The notes: a model not told the origin generated them from the sequence alone. Shown: positions 52,355-61,593, counted from the stretch's first letter. The stretch is DNA of 64,000 bases from Phycisphaerales bacterium UBA7800 (GCA_002480565.1 DLCK01000013.1:1-64000), one strand, 5' to 3'. Translations and numbers: made by a program.

Positions 52355-53214
52355 CAGTCACATGCCTCCACGTCGAGCGTTTCATTCGCGTCGTAGAGCA
52401 CGAAGTCCGGGCCGTTGAAGTAACCCGTACCGGTTTCGCCAGCGCCGAGATTGGATGGAACGGACAATTTGCCGCGCACGGGGCGGCGCTTCTTCGGTGC
52501 GAGGTTCGTACCGAGTAGAGCTCCACCTGTACTCGGTCCTGTCGCGTCGATCGTTCGAACGCGATAGGTGCGGTTGCACTGCTGCGTCTTGCTGCCGTCG
52601 GTGGTGCCGCCGTCGCGCCAGACCTTCACGGGGACCAGTCCGGCCGCAGGTGCGGAGCCGAAACGGACGATGGCCCACTTTATTCCGGTGCCGGCGTCTA
52701 TCCACAAGATGGTGATGGGTCCGCTGGACGCGGCCTTGAGCGCCGTGGCGTCGCCATCCTGCAACTCGGCGAACATGAAGGTTTCGTCATCGACTGCGAC
52801 CTGGACGGGGCAGACGCCGCCGGCCCAGGCGCGGCCGATCGCGCCGGCACGCACGGGTTCGCTGAGGATCACGAAGCGGTCCGCGTGTTCGTCGAGGACG
52901 GGCACGACACATGCGAGTGCGATCTGGCGTTGGAATTCTTCGAGATGATCGGCCGGCAGGAACACAGGCGCATCGATGCCGAGAATCTCGAAGCGCTGGC
53001 GGTCCTGACCGCTGTCGTTGCGGATGAGCACCACGTTGCCGGCGTTTGGCGATGCATCGCCAGCCATGGATCGTGGCGGCGCGGTGGTCTGGCTCGATCG
53101 CTGTCGGTGCTGATGGTCGATCGCGGCATCGACGAACGCATTGAACGTCCGCGCCGGGATGCGCAGCGGGTCGCCGGGTTTCACCTTTTGAAGGATGTCA
53201 CTTCCGGGGGTCAT
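52354..53214 (-). CDS. Phage tail-region protein, unknown
   Basis: The 286-residue protein starts MTPGSDILQKVKPGDPLRIPARTFNAFVDAA (about 1-31), a pattern seen in phage structural proteins of planctomycetes. It then has a beta-rich body (NVVLIRNDSGQDRQRFEILGID). It is coupled at both ends by ATGA overlaps. It is likely in the distal tail or baseplate. No functional motif is visible. Confidence 0.6.
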   Translation of the reverse strand: MTPGSDILQKVKPGDPLRIPARTFNAFVDAAIDHQHRQRSSQTTAPPRSMAGDASPNAGNVVLIRNDSGQDRQRFEILGIDAPVFLPADHLEEFQRQIALACVVPVLDEHADRFVILSEPVRAGAIGRAWAGGVCPVQVAVDDETFMFAELQDGDATALKAASSGPITILWIDAGTGIKWAIVRFGSAPAAGLVPVKVWRDGGTTDGSKTQQCNRTYRVRTIDATGPSTGGALLGTNLAPKKRRPVRGKLSVPSNLGAGETGTGYFNGPDFVLYDANETLDVEACD

Positions 53215-54023
53215 GTTCCAATCCCCAAGGCCGCGAAGTCGCCTTCATCGTAGACCTTCTCGACGTAGACGGCGACTGGTTTCTTCACGATGACCAGCGC
53301 CGCTGTGTCCTCGACGTCGGCGTAGCGCACCCAGATGTACTCCCAGCCCTTCTTGTCGACCCCCGGAATACTTCCGACCGTCATGCCGGTGCGGTTCGGC
53401 GATGCCGCGAACCGGAACGTGATCTCCCAGTCGCCCTGGCCACGCTTCGAGCCGGATGCGCCGAGGAACAAACACTCGCCAGGGTTCAAGCCCTTGAACG
53501 CGCCAGCATTGACCTTGCCCGTGAGATTGAACAGCGTGCCGCGATAGGCGAGCGTGACGGCGCTGTCATCAATGTAGTGCGTCTCGCCGAACTGATACAC
53601 GGGCACGGTGATGTCGACGCCTTCGATGGACGACTGGCTGACGCCGATCGCGCCCTGGAAGTCAGGCGCTGTCATCCCCGCGGCTGCGTAACCGCCGACG
53701 GTCTGCAGCGACTGGGTGATGTGCTGCGTGCCGCCGCCGGTGTCGAAGCTGAACGACGACTCGCCCGTCTCAGGCGGCGGCGCATTGCTGCCACCGGGCA
53801 TCCCGTAGCGAACCGTGGCTTCCCACAGTTCGGGGCCGATGGGCTCGATGTGGATGCTTTGTTTTTCGAGACCGTCGTAGTCGTGCGGTGAGTTGGTATC
53901 CGCCGTGCTCTTCACCACCAGGTCGTCATCCGTACCCCGCACCGTGTAGACGAGGTCCACCGAGGCGTTCTGCCCCGTGGTGGACTGGCGGCTTTCGATC
54001 TTCTCCTCGATGGTGACGGGCAC
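53211..54023 (-). CDS. Phage tail-region protein, unknown
   Basis: The 270-residue protein starts at a GTG (54023) with GGAG 9 nt upstream. It is beta-rich, with an RYGMPGG linker, an SFDTGGGTQHITQSLQTVGGY segment and a FNLTGKVNAGAFKGL block. It lies between the tape-measure gene and the 52354 gene, the usual place of distal tail or tail-tip proteins. No known family recognised. Confidence 0.6.
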   Translation of the reverse strand: MPVTIEEKIESRQSTTGQNASVDLVYTVRGTDDDLVVKSTADTNSPHDYDGLEKQSIHIEPIGPELWEATVRYGMPGGSNAPPPETGESSFSFDTGGGTQHITQSLQTVGGYAAAGMTAPDFQGAIGVSQSSIEGVDITVPVYQFGETHYIDDSAVTLAYRGTLFNLTGKVNAGAFKGLNPGECLFLGASGSKRGQGDWEITFRFAASPNRTGMTVGSIPGVDKKGWEYIWVRYADVEDTAALVIVKKPVAVYVEKVYDEGDFAALGIGT

Positions 54024-54058
54024 GGACGGGTCTCCAACTGGTGGTCTTACTTCCGGGG

Positions 54059-56413
54059 TCAGGCGAATGTCAGTCCGCTGCGCTGGGCTTCTGTGAGCAG
54101 GCGCTTGGTGTTCCTGGCGGTTTCTTCGGTGGCTTTGGCGGTGCGGTCGGCGGTGCCGTCGGAGGTCATCAGGCTCTGGATGGCGGCAGCATTGAACGTA
54201 CCGCGCACCTCGACGGTGCGCTGACCGATACCGTTGAGCAGGTCGCCCAGGCCGGCGAGGCGGTTCTTTAGTTCCTCGAAGAGATCGGGTTGTTCGCTGG
54301 AGGACTTACCCTGTTCGGAGTCGCGGCGCTTCTGCGCGGCCTCGTCCAGGGCGGCGCGGTATTGCTTCCGCGCCTCCTCCAGCGCCGCCATCGATTCGTC
54401 GATCTGTTGCTGGTAGCGGGACCGCCGCTCGTCGTGCGCCTTCTTCGCCGCCTGGTCGATCGCCTGCTTCTCGGACTCGTACTCGGTGCCGATCTTGGCC
54501 AGGTCGGTTTGGCGCTGCTGCTCATTCTCGTTGAGCGCCTGCTGCTTCTGCAGCTGAATGTTCCGTTGATCGGCCTGCTCGTTGGTGCGGGCGATCTGGA
54601 TCGCCTGATCGACGTCATAGTTCTCATCAAGCATGCCCGCGATGTGGTGCAGGCCCTCCTCCACCTTGAGCTGCGCCTTGCGGAACGTGGACTGGAGGCC
54701 GGAGGTGAACTGGGTCCATACCTTATAAAGGAAGGACGTGGTCTCGACCCACACGGCGCGAAGGCCGTGCCATGCGGCGGCCAGGGCCTTCACCGCACCA
54801 TAGAAGGCATCCACGGCGATGCTCATGAAGGTCTCTTTGAAGCCGATCCAGAGGCTTTCGAGGTAGTTGATGCCGCGCTGCCATTCGACCTTCAGGGCGA
54901 GCCACAGCACTTTGGCTGCCAAGGCGATGTCGCCGGCGGCCAGTGCGTCGGCGATACCCTGGTAGGCGACCAGCGCCCGGTCCTTGAGCCCCTGGAACTG
55001 GTCCGCCAGCCACTGGAGCGCTTGCGCCGCTGCGCCGGTGGCGTGCAGGATGACGCCGGCGAGGATGACCGCCCCCGCGATGACCAAGCCGATCGGCGAC
55101 AGCAGCGCAGCCAGCGCCGAGCCGATGATCCCGATCACGGTGCCGACACCGGACATGATCGACACGATGCCACCGAAGACAAAGGCCAGCGCCTGCCCGG
55201 CCACACCGACAGCGACCATCGCACCGCCGACCAGGGCGACGATGGCGATCACCTTGGCCGCCACAGTCACCAGGCCCCGGTTCTTCTGGATCAGATCGGT
55301 GACCATCTGCGCGTAGCGCGTCACCGCAGCGGCCGCTTTCGACACCGGCTCTGCGATCGCTTCGCCGATGACTGACAGCGCCACCAGGCCTGCTTGCTTC
55401 ATGCGGCTGAACGCGAACGTCAGCGTCTTGGTCATCTTCTCGTAGGCCGACTGCGTCGCGCCGGAACGCTTGGCCATCGCCTCCATGTCCTCGCCGAACC
55501 CCCGGAAGTTTTTCAGGGCGGGAATGACGCCGCGCAGGGCCGATGAGTCGGGGAACAGTTTGGCCAGGGCATCCGGCGGCAACTGGCTGATGCGCTCGAA
55601 GACCCCACGCAGCCCTTCGCTCTGGAGCGTGGCGGTGCTCATCTCAAAGCCCAGCTCGCGGGCGACCTTGGCCGCTTCGTCGCCGGGCTTGAGGAACGAG
55701 CGGATGATGCCGTTGACCGAGTCGATGGCCGTGGTGGTACGCAAGCCATTGCGCGTCAGCGTGGCGATCATCGCGCCCAGTTCATCAAGCGGTAATCCCG
55801 CACTGGCAGCGGTGGACGCGACCATGCCGATCTGCGGTGCCAGTTCGGCAAACGTCGTTTTGCCACGTTGCACAATACCAAACAACCAGTCAGAGACATC
55901 ACCAGCCTGTTCCGCAGCAAGGCCATAACTGTTAAGCACCGTGGTGATGGCATCGGCAGCGGTTTGCGTATCAGTGAGTCCCGCCTTAGCAGACTTGGCC
56001 GCAACGCCCAATACATCCAGCGCCTTGGCTGGTGCAATCGACGCTGAAAGAATGTCATACAAACCACCCGACAACGCTTCGGTGGATTCACCAAAACTCA
56101 CCGCCATCTTGCGGATGCCTTTGGTGAAACTGTCCATGTATTTTTCAGCATCAGAATCCGAGAGCATGGTGGCGACGGTGGCCATCTGCTGCTGAAAATC
56201 CGCATAGATTTTCAGGCCAGAGAGCAGAGGCACCGCCGCCACGGCCGACACAGCGGTGAGTCGCTTGCCAATCTCGCCCACAGACTTGCCGAAGGCTTTG
56301 ACACGCTTCTGCGCCTGATCAAGGCCACGCACGAGCTTGCTGTCCTGCGTGGTCAGCTCAATGTACGCAGCCCCAGCACGAATGTTCCGACTGTTGGCAA
56401 TACCTGGCGACAT
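54059..56413 (-). CDS. Phage tail tape-measure protein
   Basis: The 784-residue protein has an N-terminal helical region (LDQAQKRVKAFGKSVGEIGKRLTAV), the TP901-type tape-measure core (SFGESTEALSGGLYDILSA; GLPLDELGAMIATLTRNGL), several hydrophobic segments (about 385-475) and a long charged coil at about 620-720 (NEQQRQTDLAKIGTEYESEK onward). It sets tail length and guides DNA entry. Base composition changes inside the gene: the first ~180 codons (about 55860-56413) are like the lower-GC phage genes upstream, the rest like the high-GC genes downstream. The frame is continuous across the change. Confidence 0.9.
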   Translation of the reverse strand: MSPGIANSRNIRAGAAYIELTTQDSKLVRGLDQAQKRVKAFGKSVGEIGKRLTAVSAVAAVPLLSGLKIYADFQQQMATVATMLSDSDAEKYMDSFTKGIRKMAVSFGESTEALSGGLYDILSASIAPAKALDVLGVAAKSAKAGLTDTQTAADAITTVLNSYGLAAEQAGDVSDWLFGIVQRGKTTFAELAPQIGMVASTAASAGLPLDELGAMIATLTRNGLRTTTAIDSVNGIIRSFLKPGDEAAKVARELGFEMSTATLQSEGLRGVFERISQLPPDALAKLFPDSSALRGVIPALKNFRGFGEDMEAMAKRSGATQSAYEKMTKTLTFAFSRMKQAGLVALSVIGEAIAEPVSKAAAAVTRYAQMVTDLIQKNRGLVTVAAKVIAIVALVGGAMVAVGVAGQALAFVFGGIVSIMSGVGTVIGIIGSALAALLSPIGLVIAGAVILAGVILHATGAAAQALQWLADQFQGLKDRALVAYQGIADALAAGDIALAAKVLWLALKVEWQRGINYLESLWIGFKETFMSIAVDAFYGAVKALAAAWHGLRAVWVETTSFLYKVWTQFTSGLQSTFRKAQLKVEEGLHHIAGMLDENYDVDQAIQIARTNEQADQRNIQLQKQQALNENEQQRQTDLAKIGTEYESEKQAIDQAAKKAHDERRSRYQQQIDESMAALEEARKQYRAALDEAAQKRRDSEQGKSSSEQPDLFEELKNRLAGLGDLLNGIGQRTVEVRGTFNAAAIQSLMTSDGTADRTAKATEETARNTKRLLTEAQRSGLTFA

Positions 56414-56437
56414 GTGAAAATTCCGAAGGTTAGTTTT

Positions 56438-56557
56438 TTAACACGAAGGACACAAAGGCACGAAGGTCACGAAGTCCCGAAAAGACAGTCAGAATGAATC
56501 AGCAAAAACAAATGCTTTTTCTTCGTGTCCTTCGTGACCTTCGTGCCTTCGTGTTAA
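56438..56557. repeat. Inverted repeat built of CACGAAGG-like units, copy 2
   Basis: Arms at 56438-56474 and 56520-56557 are almost perfect reverse complements, each with four to five units (aacacgaagg, acacaaagg, cacgaagg, tcacgaag), around a 45-nt loop. It is the same family as 147-290. It sits between the lipoprotein-like gene and the tape-measure gene, within the phage operon, where a strong hairpin would affect the transcript. A shorter single-arm relic is at about 62577-62595. Confidence 0.85.
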
Positions 56558-56570
56558 ATCTCAAGCCCAT

Positions 56571-57050
56571 TTAGGCAGTAGCAGCAGTGATACCAGTTGC
56601 CCCCGGAAGTGCAGTGGTTTTTCTGCCTTCGTCCAGGCCCTTGTTGAAGGAGTCTTCTTTTTCCTTGCGGAGTTTGCTTGCACCCAGGAACAGGCCGAGT
56701 AAACCCGAAGCCGCTGGCAGCAGCGGGCCGAGCATGGGGACACCGGCGACTGTCGGGCCCACCTGGTCCAGCGCAGACAGCGAAAGCTGGTTAATCATGT
56801 TGCGGATTTCGTTGGCGTGTTCGATGTTGGATTTCCACTGACTGCCAGCGGTTTGCATGTGCTGATACCAGAGTTGGTACTCACTTTCGGCTTCATTGAG
56901 CGTGATGGTGCTGGCCAGGCCGGTTTGCTGCTGGATCGTGTTGGGCGTCTTGACGTGAATCATGTCGCCCATATCGCAGCCTGCAAAACTCAGCAGGCCA
57001 AGGACGAGGAAGGTGATGACGAACAGGAAGATGAAGTGATTGGTTTTCAT
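56571..57050 (-). CDS. Phage lipoprotein-like membrane protein
   Basis: The 159-residue protein starts with a lipoprotein signal (FIFLFVITFLVLGLLSFAGC, the lipobox Cys at about 25). It has a helical middle (residues 45-95) and a Gly/Pro-rich hydrophobic segment (VAGVPMLGPLLPAASGLLGLFLG, about 102-124), then a charged end. ATGA overlap couples it to the upstream gene. A phage lipoprotein may serve superinfection exclusion, but this is inference. Confidence 0.65.
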   Translation of the reverse strand: MKTNHFIFLFVITFLVLGLLSFAGCDMGDMIHVKTPNTIQQQTGLASTITLNEAESEYQLWYQHMQTAGSQWKSNIEHANEIRNMINQLSLSALDQVGPTVAGVPMLGPLLPAASGLLGLFLGASKLRKEKEDSFNKGLDEGRKTTALPGATGITAATA

Positions 57051-57334
57051 TGTGTTTCTTTCCTTGAGGAGACAAAGGTTCTTTTGAGTAGTGCCATGGC
57101 ATCTTCGGTGTTCAACGGGATCACGGACGATGTTTGGCTTTGGGCAAACGGATCAAAGTCCGCTGCTTTGAACGTGTGGGAACGATTGAACGTGAGTAAG
57201 TTGGCAAGTAAGGCCATCAGGTTGGAGGTGTGTTGCCAATCCTGTTTCTGGCGAGACTGGGCCATCTCGTACAACTCCCGTAAGGTGAAACTTCCGGGAT
57301 GGACACCGAGGATGCCAGCCAGTTGCCAGATCAT
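57047..57334 (-). CDS. Small phage protein, tail assembly chaperone-like
   Basis: The 95-residue protein resembles short tail-assembly partner proteins: MIWQLAGILGVHPGSFTLRELYEMAQSRQ, a start that matches the GpGT/phage tail chaperone pattern of W..A..LG..P..fT..El, then a helical body. It is coupled to the upstream gene by ATGA overlap. Order (tail tube, then two small proteins, then tape measure) supports the call. No frameshift heptamer was confirmed. Confidence 0.65.
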   Translation of the reverse strand: MIWQLAGILGVHPGSFTLRELYEMAQSRQKQDWQHTSNLMALLANLLTFNRSHTFKAADFDPFAQSQTSSVIPLNTEDAMALLKRTFVSSRKETQ

Positions 57335-57804
57335 GTCCTGGCAGGTTGCAGCAGGTGTTCGAGTTGCTGTTGCAGTTCCGGACTGTCCAGTTGGGCACTG
57401 GCGATTTGAAGCGCTTTCTCTTCCACCTCGCGAAGCTTTGCTAATGCTTTGCGGAGCACTTGCCGCTTCGCTGCGGGGAAAAAATCTGCAAGTTCCTGGA
57501 GCAATGCCGTGGTGGCATGATCGATCACATCACCGGCCAGAGCTTGGCCGAACTGTTCATCCGTGATGTTGGCACTCTCGGCCTGCTGCTGACAGATGGC
57601 ATACAACACATCGCAGAGCAGGATCGGATCAGTGGAGAGTTTTTCCAACAGGTGGGACTTGCTGTCCAACACATCCAGCAGGTTGACACCGACGAGGGCT
57701 TGGACACGCTTGATGGTGGCGACGGTGATCTGCACCGTCCATACGTTGTTGCCGTTGTTGCCGGGGCCTGGACTTCCGGGGGCGGGGGCGGTGAAGGTTT
57801 GCAT
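57331..57804 (-). CDS. Phage tail assembly chaperone-like protein
   Basis: The 157-residue protein starts at 57804, overlapping the tail-tube stop (TAATG). After a Pro/Gly-rich head it has helices typical of the tail chaperone G type (DEQFGQALAGDVIDHATTALLQELADFFP). It lies directly between the tail tube and the second small protein, the standard place for these chaperones. Confidence 0.65.
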   Translation of the reverse strand: MQTFTAPAPGSPGPGNNGNNVWTVQITVATIKRVQALVGVNLLDVLDSKSHLLEKLSTDPILLCDVLYAICQQQAESANITDEQFGQALAGDVIDHATTALLQELADFFPAAKRQVLRKALAKLREVEEKALQIASAQLDSPELQQQLEHLLQPART

Positions 57805-58232
57805 TAGCTGCCACCTCCATCTACCCAAGTGGGTGCGCGACTGACATAGGTCGGTTTGACGGTGACGTTGACGGTGATGGCTTCTTCGAGCGGCTCGTTG
57901 CGTGTGAAGTTGGTCACCGAGAAGTCGGCGTCGAGGCCACTGCCGCCTTCACCATCCAATACAGCCAGAGCAATGGCGGTGTTGTTGAAATAGGCGTTTT
58001 TGATGGCGGTGAAGCCTGCGTCCTCGGTATCCCAGATTAAAGTGAATTCAACGCTGCCATTCTTGAGTGTGGCGATGGTGGCACGCCAACCATTGCTGGC
58101 TCGCGTCGTCACGTCGGATTCGCCGGTTTCCAGGTTGAGTGTGACGTCCTTGACGTTGCTCAACTCGGTGGTTGCGGTTGCGCCGGCCGCGCCGTGGTAC
58201 AGCTTGGCCTGCATCCCTAAACGGATGGACAT
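57804..58232 (-). CDS. Phage tail tube protein
   Basis: The 142-residue beta-rich protein has the tail-tube pattern: MSIRLGMQAKLYHG..., LSNVKDVTLNLETGESDVTTRAS, GSVEFTLIWDTEDAG and a C-terminal EEAITVNVTVKPTYV. AAGGAG precedes its ATG. It lies just after the group II intron on the phage transcript, so the intron's removal joins its mRNA to the upstream head-tail genes. Confidence 0.8.
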   Translation of the reverse strand: MSIRLGMQAKLYHGAAGATATTELSNVKDVTLNLETGESDVTTRASNGWRATIATLKNGSVEFTLIWDTEDAGFTAIKNAYFNNTAIALAVLDGEGGSGLDADFSVTNFTRNEPLEEAITVNVTVKPTYVSRAPTWVDGGGS

Positions 58233-58328
58233 GGTTTTCTCCTTGTTTTATGGGGTATTTGTGTGGTTTTTATCGAATCGAGCCTGCCCAGAACCGAGGC
58301 AGACGCGGTAGGTTTTTACTCAGTGCCG

Positions 58329-60733
58329 GTCGGGTAGGCAGGAGCTGTTACCAGCTCCCACCCCCCTCAGAACCGTACGTGACGGTTTCCCGTCATACGG
58401 CTCAAGCCTCTGTAAGGCACGACCGTGGTCGCACCCGGTGCAGCGGGGCAGTCATCCCGGTTTGTTTGTGATGACATGCCGTATGCATAAGACAAGATTT
58501 TTCCGGTTCGTCTTGATCTGCGGGATTGTCGGACATGACGGTGTAAACACCCAGATCATTCTGGAATGTACCCGTATCATCCATCGTTCCCAGGGGCAGA
58601 CCACAGATCGGACAGAGTCCTCCCTGCAAGAACCAGAGTGCGCGAGCACTCAATGAATGCCACGAAACGCGCTTCATACGCTGTCTTTCGCGGTTGATAA
58701 AGTAGTCATACCAATCCGGGTCATAAGGGTTGGCATCCATCTTTATCTTTGAGTGCCTGACAATCCGAATTCTGGTGGGCAACAGAATGACCCTGAGTCT
58801 CTTATCAGGGTCACGACCCTGAAAGATCCAGTCCCGTGTACCGATACGGGAGAAGTACCTGTCATGAATCCACCGTGCGCCTTTATTGCGATGTCTGCGC
58901 ACGGCCCACCGCCATAGGGATTTCCAGATCGCGTTTTCAACTGCGGAGAAGGTATCACTACTGACGACATGACGATAATAATTACACCATCCCCTTATCT
59001 TGGGGTTGAGTATTTTGATCATCGAATATGCCGGAATAGTGGGATTACTCTTGATCGTTCCTCGAATCTCTTTCAAGAATGCCTTTACGCATTTGCGTGC
59101 AGGTCGGACAAACAACTTGCCGTCGGTCTTCTTGAAATTGAAACTAAGAAAATCAAAGCCTTCGTCGATATGCGTGATGACGGTCTTTTCTTCCGAGAGA
59201 GTCAATCCTCTTTCGGCCATAAAATCCCGCACCAACGGTTGAACTTCATTTTCAAGGAGTTCCTTTGAATCTCCCGTAATAATGAAGTCATCCGCATAGC
59301 GCACCAAATGAATCTTTGGATTCGTCCGGATGCGACGCCGACCCCAAGTACTGATGCGGCCTGCGAGCATTCCTTGTCGCATGAACTCCTCAAAAAGAAG
59401 GCGTTCAAGCCCGTCCAAAGCCATATTGGCCAGAATCGGTGAAATGATACCGCCTTGCGGTGTTCCCGATTCCGTATCGAAGAAGTTGCCTTCTTCCATA
59501 TATCCCGCCTTCAACCACTGTCGGAGAATTCGTTTCTCCATGGGCACGTTATTCACGAGCCATTGATGGCTGATGTTGTCGAAGCAGCCTTTGATGTCCC
59601 CTTCAAGTATCCACTGCGCACAGTTTTTGCGACTAAGCGTTGCAAAACAGTATTCCTCGGCATCCGCACAAGATCGCTTGCGACGAAATCCGAAAGAACC
59701 TTTGTCCGCAGTACATTCCGCCACGGGGTCCAGTGCCAGCCGGTATAGTGCCTGCATGGCTCGGTCCGTCATGGTGGGGATACCCAAGGGACGTTTCTTG
59801 CCGTTCGACTTGGGAATATATACGCGGCGGAGCGGCTTGGCTTTGTACCTTTCAGGGCGCAATTCCCGAATGGCCTTCGCCTTCTTCCTCGGCGAGTTCC
59901 AAAGCTTGCCGTCCACCCCAGCAGTTCTCCTGCCTTTGTTTTCCGTCACCCGTTTAACCGCCAATGCCTTGGCAGCAAACGAGCGAGTCAGGATGCGTGA
60001 CAAGGCCTTGACCTTGCCGTAGCGTCCTTGCTTCTGCGCCTTCACGATTCGAGCTTGAAGACGCTGGATGATCTTGTCGACTTTGCGCCAGTCAATGGCA
60101 TTCCAGTCCGCAAGCTCAGAGGCGCGCACGTCGGAGTTGCCTTCGACGTTCATTGTTTCGCTTTCCTTGATTCTCATTCCACGACTCCAATCGTAATCGT
60201 GATCAGTTACCTGTCCGAAGTCTGCTCCCTTTCGGGCGGGGCAACGCACCCCTATCCCTTCCATTACAGAAGGGCATTCGCTTTTTCGGACCTCCTTTAC
60301 CCGCACCCGGTCAGCTCGCCTCACGGCGATCTGTCCCTGGGATCTGTCGTTGCGCGATCCGCGGGAACGAATACGGGCTTACTGCGTTACGCTTATGCAC
60401 CCGAGTTGGGTTAGGTCCTGCCTCTCCGCCGGGGAGACTGTGTTCCGCGAAAGCCGGATGGGACAGCCAGCTTTCCCGCTCCCATGCCCTGTTTGGGCTG
60501 AGCCTGTCAGCACCTTTGGCTCATTCCTTTTGACGACGTTTCAAGCAGTTCACTTACATTGACCATACCACTCAAGCCTTGCCTCCCGTCGCATCGGTGC
60601 TTGCGACTGCGGCTCACCTCACGGTTTGCCTTATAAGGAGTACGTTGTCTCCGGGGCTTCACACAAACGGATTACTCCAAATGCATGCCCGGGTAGGCTA
60701 CCGCTGGCGGAACAGCGGCTCTGATCACTCTCC
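58329..60733 (-). mobile_element. Group II intron
   Basis: A retroelement of about 2.4 kb on the minus strand. Its 3' end is clear: domain V (58403-58370; GAGCCGTATGACGG start, AAA turn, CCGTCACGTACGGTTC end) and a domain VI stem with candidate branch A, ending ...CCCGAC at 58329. The 5' half is structured RNA (about 60730-60180) upstream of the maturase gene. The exact 5' junction is not fixed: GTGATC at about 60732 is the nearest to the GUGYG consensus. It sits 4-10 nt past the stop of the gene ending at 60737. Confidence 0.88.
58402..60177 (-). CDS. ltrA: Group II intron reverse transcriptase/maturase
   Basis: The 591-residue multi-domain protein helps the intron splice and move. Domains: N-terminal RT0 (NAIDWRKVDKIIQRLQARIV), reverse transcriptase with YADD (VRYADDFIITG, about 295), GTPQGGIISPILANMALDGLE, a maturase (X) domain, and a C-terminal HNH endonuclease (CPICGLPLG...CHHKQTG). 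The ATG at 60177 is preferred; an ORF up to 60324 runs through intron RNA. The stop codon abuts domain V. All key motifs are intact, so the element could be active. Confidence 0.93.
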   Translation of the reverse strand: MRIKESETMNVEGNSDVRASELADWNAIDWRKVDKIIQRLQARIVKAQKQGRYGKVKALSRILTRSFAAKALAVKRVTENKGRRTAGVDGKLWNSPRKKAKAIRELRPERYKAKPLRRVYIPKSNGKKRPLGIPTMTDRAMQALYRLALDPVAECTADKGSFGFRRKRSCADAEEYCFATLSRKNCAQWILEGDIKGCFDNISHQWLVNNVPMEKRILRQWLKAGYMEEGNFFDTESGTPQGGIISPILANMALDGLERLLFEEFMRQGMLAGRISTWGRRRIRTNPKIHLVRYADDFIITGDSKELLENEVQPLVRDFMAERGLTLSEEKTVITHIDEGFDFLSFNFKKTDGKLFVRPARKCVKAFLKEIRGTIKSNPTIPAYSMIKILNPKIRGWCNYYRHVVSSDTFSAVENAIWKSLWRWAVRRHRNKGARWIHDRYFSRIGTRDWIFQGRDPDKRLRVILLPTRIRIVRHSKIKMDANPYDPDWYDYFINRERQRMKRVSWHSLSARALWFLQGGLCPICGLPLGTMDDTGTFQNDLGVYTVMSDNPADQDEPEKSCLMHTACHHKQTGMTAPLHRVRPRSCLTEA

Positions 60734-60736
60734 TTT

Positions 60737-61135
60737 CTAGCGAATCGAATCGCGCCAGAGAGGTGCAATAAGCGTCTTACGCATCGCACGGCCCATCAAC
60801 GGGCGTTTTGGGTAACGATGCCCACGGAAGCGACCGCCGAATTCATGGGCCATCGCCGAGGGGCCAACGTGGGCGAATCCGGGGCCGATCAGTACACGGT
60901 CGTTACCTTCTCTGGCATAGACGATGGCACGCCGCAGTTGGCCGTGTCGCGTATGCGGTGGCGATCCAGGCAACGCATACCGCTTGCTCACGCGGATGCT
61001 GCGCCGGGCAGTCAACCGAATCGCCGCGCCGGCATGGCCCAAGCTTTGGAAACTCGCCTGGGCCATTTTTTGCCGGAGGAGTTTCTTGTTGATCCCCCCG
61101 GAAGCCCCCGGAGGTTTAAAGTGAACGCGCAGCAT
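60737..61135 (-). CDS. Phage HK97 gp10-like protein
   Basis: The 132-residue basic protein has MLRVHFKPPG, a helix (RLTARRSIRVSKRYALPGSPPHTR) and IGPGFAHVGPSAMAHEFGG, the conserved core of gp10-type head-tail connector/tail-completion proteins. The ATG at 61135 is used; the triplet before it is TTG. It lies upstream of the intron, whose insertion leaves its reading frame intact. Confidence 0.8.
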   Translation of the reverse strand: MLRVHFKPPGASGGINKKLLRQKMAQASFQSLGHAGAAIRLTARRSIRVSKRYALPGSPPHTRHGQLRRAIVYAREGNDRVLIGPGFAHVGPSAMAHEFGGRFRGHRYPKRPLMGRAMRKTLIAPLWRDSIR

Positions 61136-61142
61136 CAATACC

Positions 61143-61574
61143 TCACTTGGTAATCCGGTACGTCAACGTCAGCACCGATGTGAACACCCGCTGTTGAGCA
61201 AGATGCGATGAGTCATACACCGGCTCATTTTCAATCTTGATCCAAATGGCATACGGCATCTCGGTCAGTGGCTGGCGTTGCAGGTATTCAGCAATCTGCT
61301 GAACCAATCCACTCAATTCCTTAACGGCAGTATCGATTTCATCCTGCGGCACGGTGAGTTTTTGCTGAATGCCGATATCGACCTGACAGTCATATTGGCT
61401 GAGTTTTCGTGTAATGCTCTGAACCTGCACACCACGAGGAACCACGCTGATGGTCAACTCACGCAACTGCGACAGATCGTGAATCGGCAACACCTGTCGT
61501 TTTGCATGGGTGATGATCTCCGATTGATTGAGTTGTGATGTGACTGCATCAGCCAGATCAATGGTCATTTGCAT
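61143..61574 (-). CDS. Phage tail-completion-like protein
   Basis: The 143-residue protein begins at the ATG 61574 (GGGAGG 6 nt upstream). It has an alpha/beta layout with TISVVPRGVQVQSITRK and a final EPVYDSS...SVLTLTYRITK strand. The layout resembles tail terminator/completion proteins and the position, just before gp10, is in the head-tail region. Family not certain. Confidence 0.6.
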   Translation of the reverse strand: MQMTIDLADAVTSQLNQSEIITHAKRQVLPIHDLSQLRELTISVVPRGVQVQSITRKLSQYDCQVDIGIQQKLTVPQDEIDTAVKELSGLVQQIAEYLQRQPLTEMPYAIWIKIENEPVYDSSHLAQQRVFTSVLTLTYRITK

Positions 61575-61593
61575 ATTCACCCTCCCCCCCGGA

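Noticed and set aside
54290..55375. 361-codon plus-strand frame opposite the tape-measure gene
   Set aside because: Antisense shadow with low-complexity composition; the minus strand carries the tape-measure protein.
56438..56557. CRISPR array
   Set aside because: The units are adjacent without spacers and form an inverted repeat; no cas genes are present.
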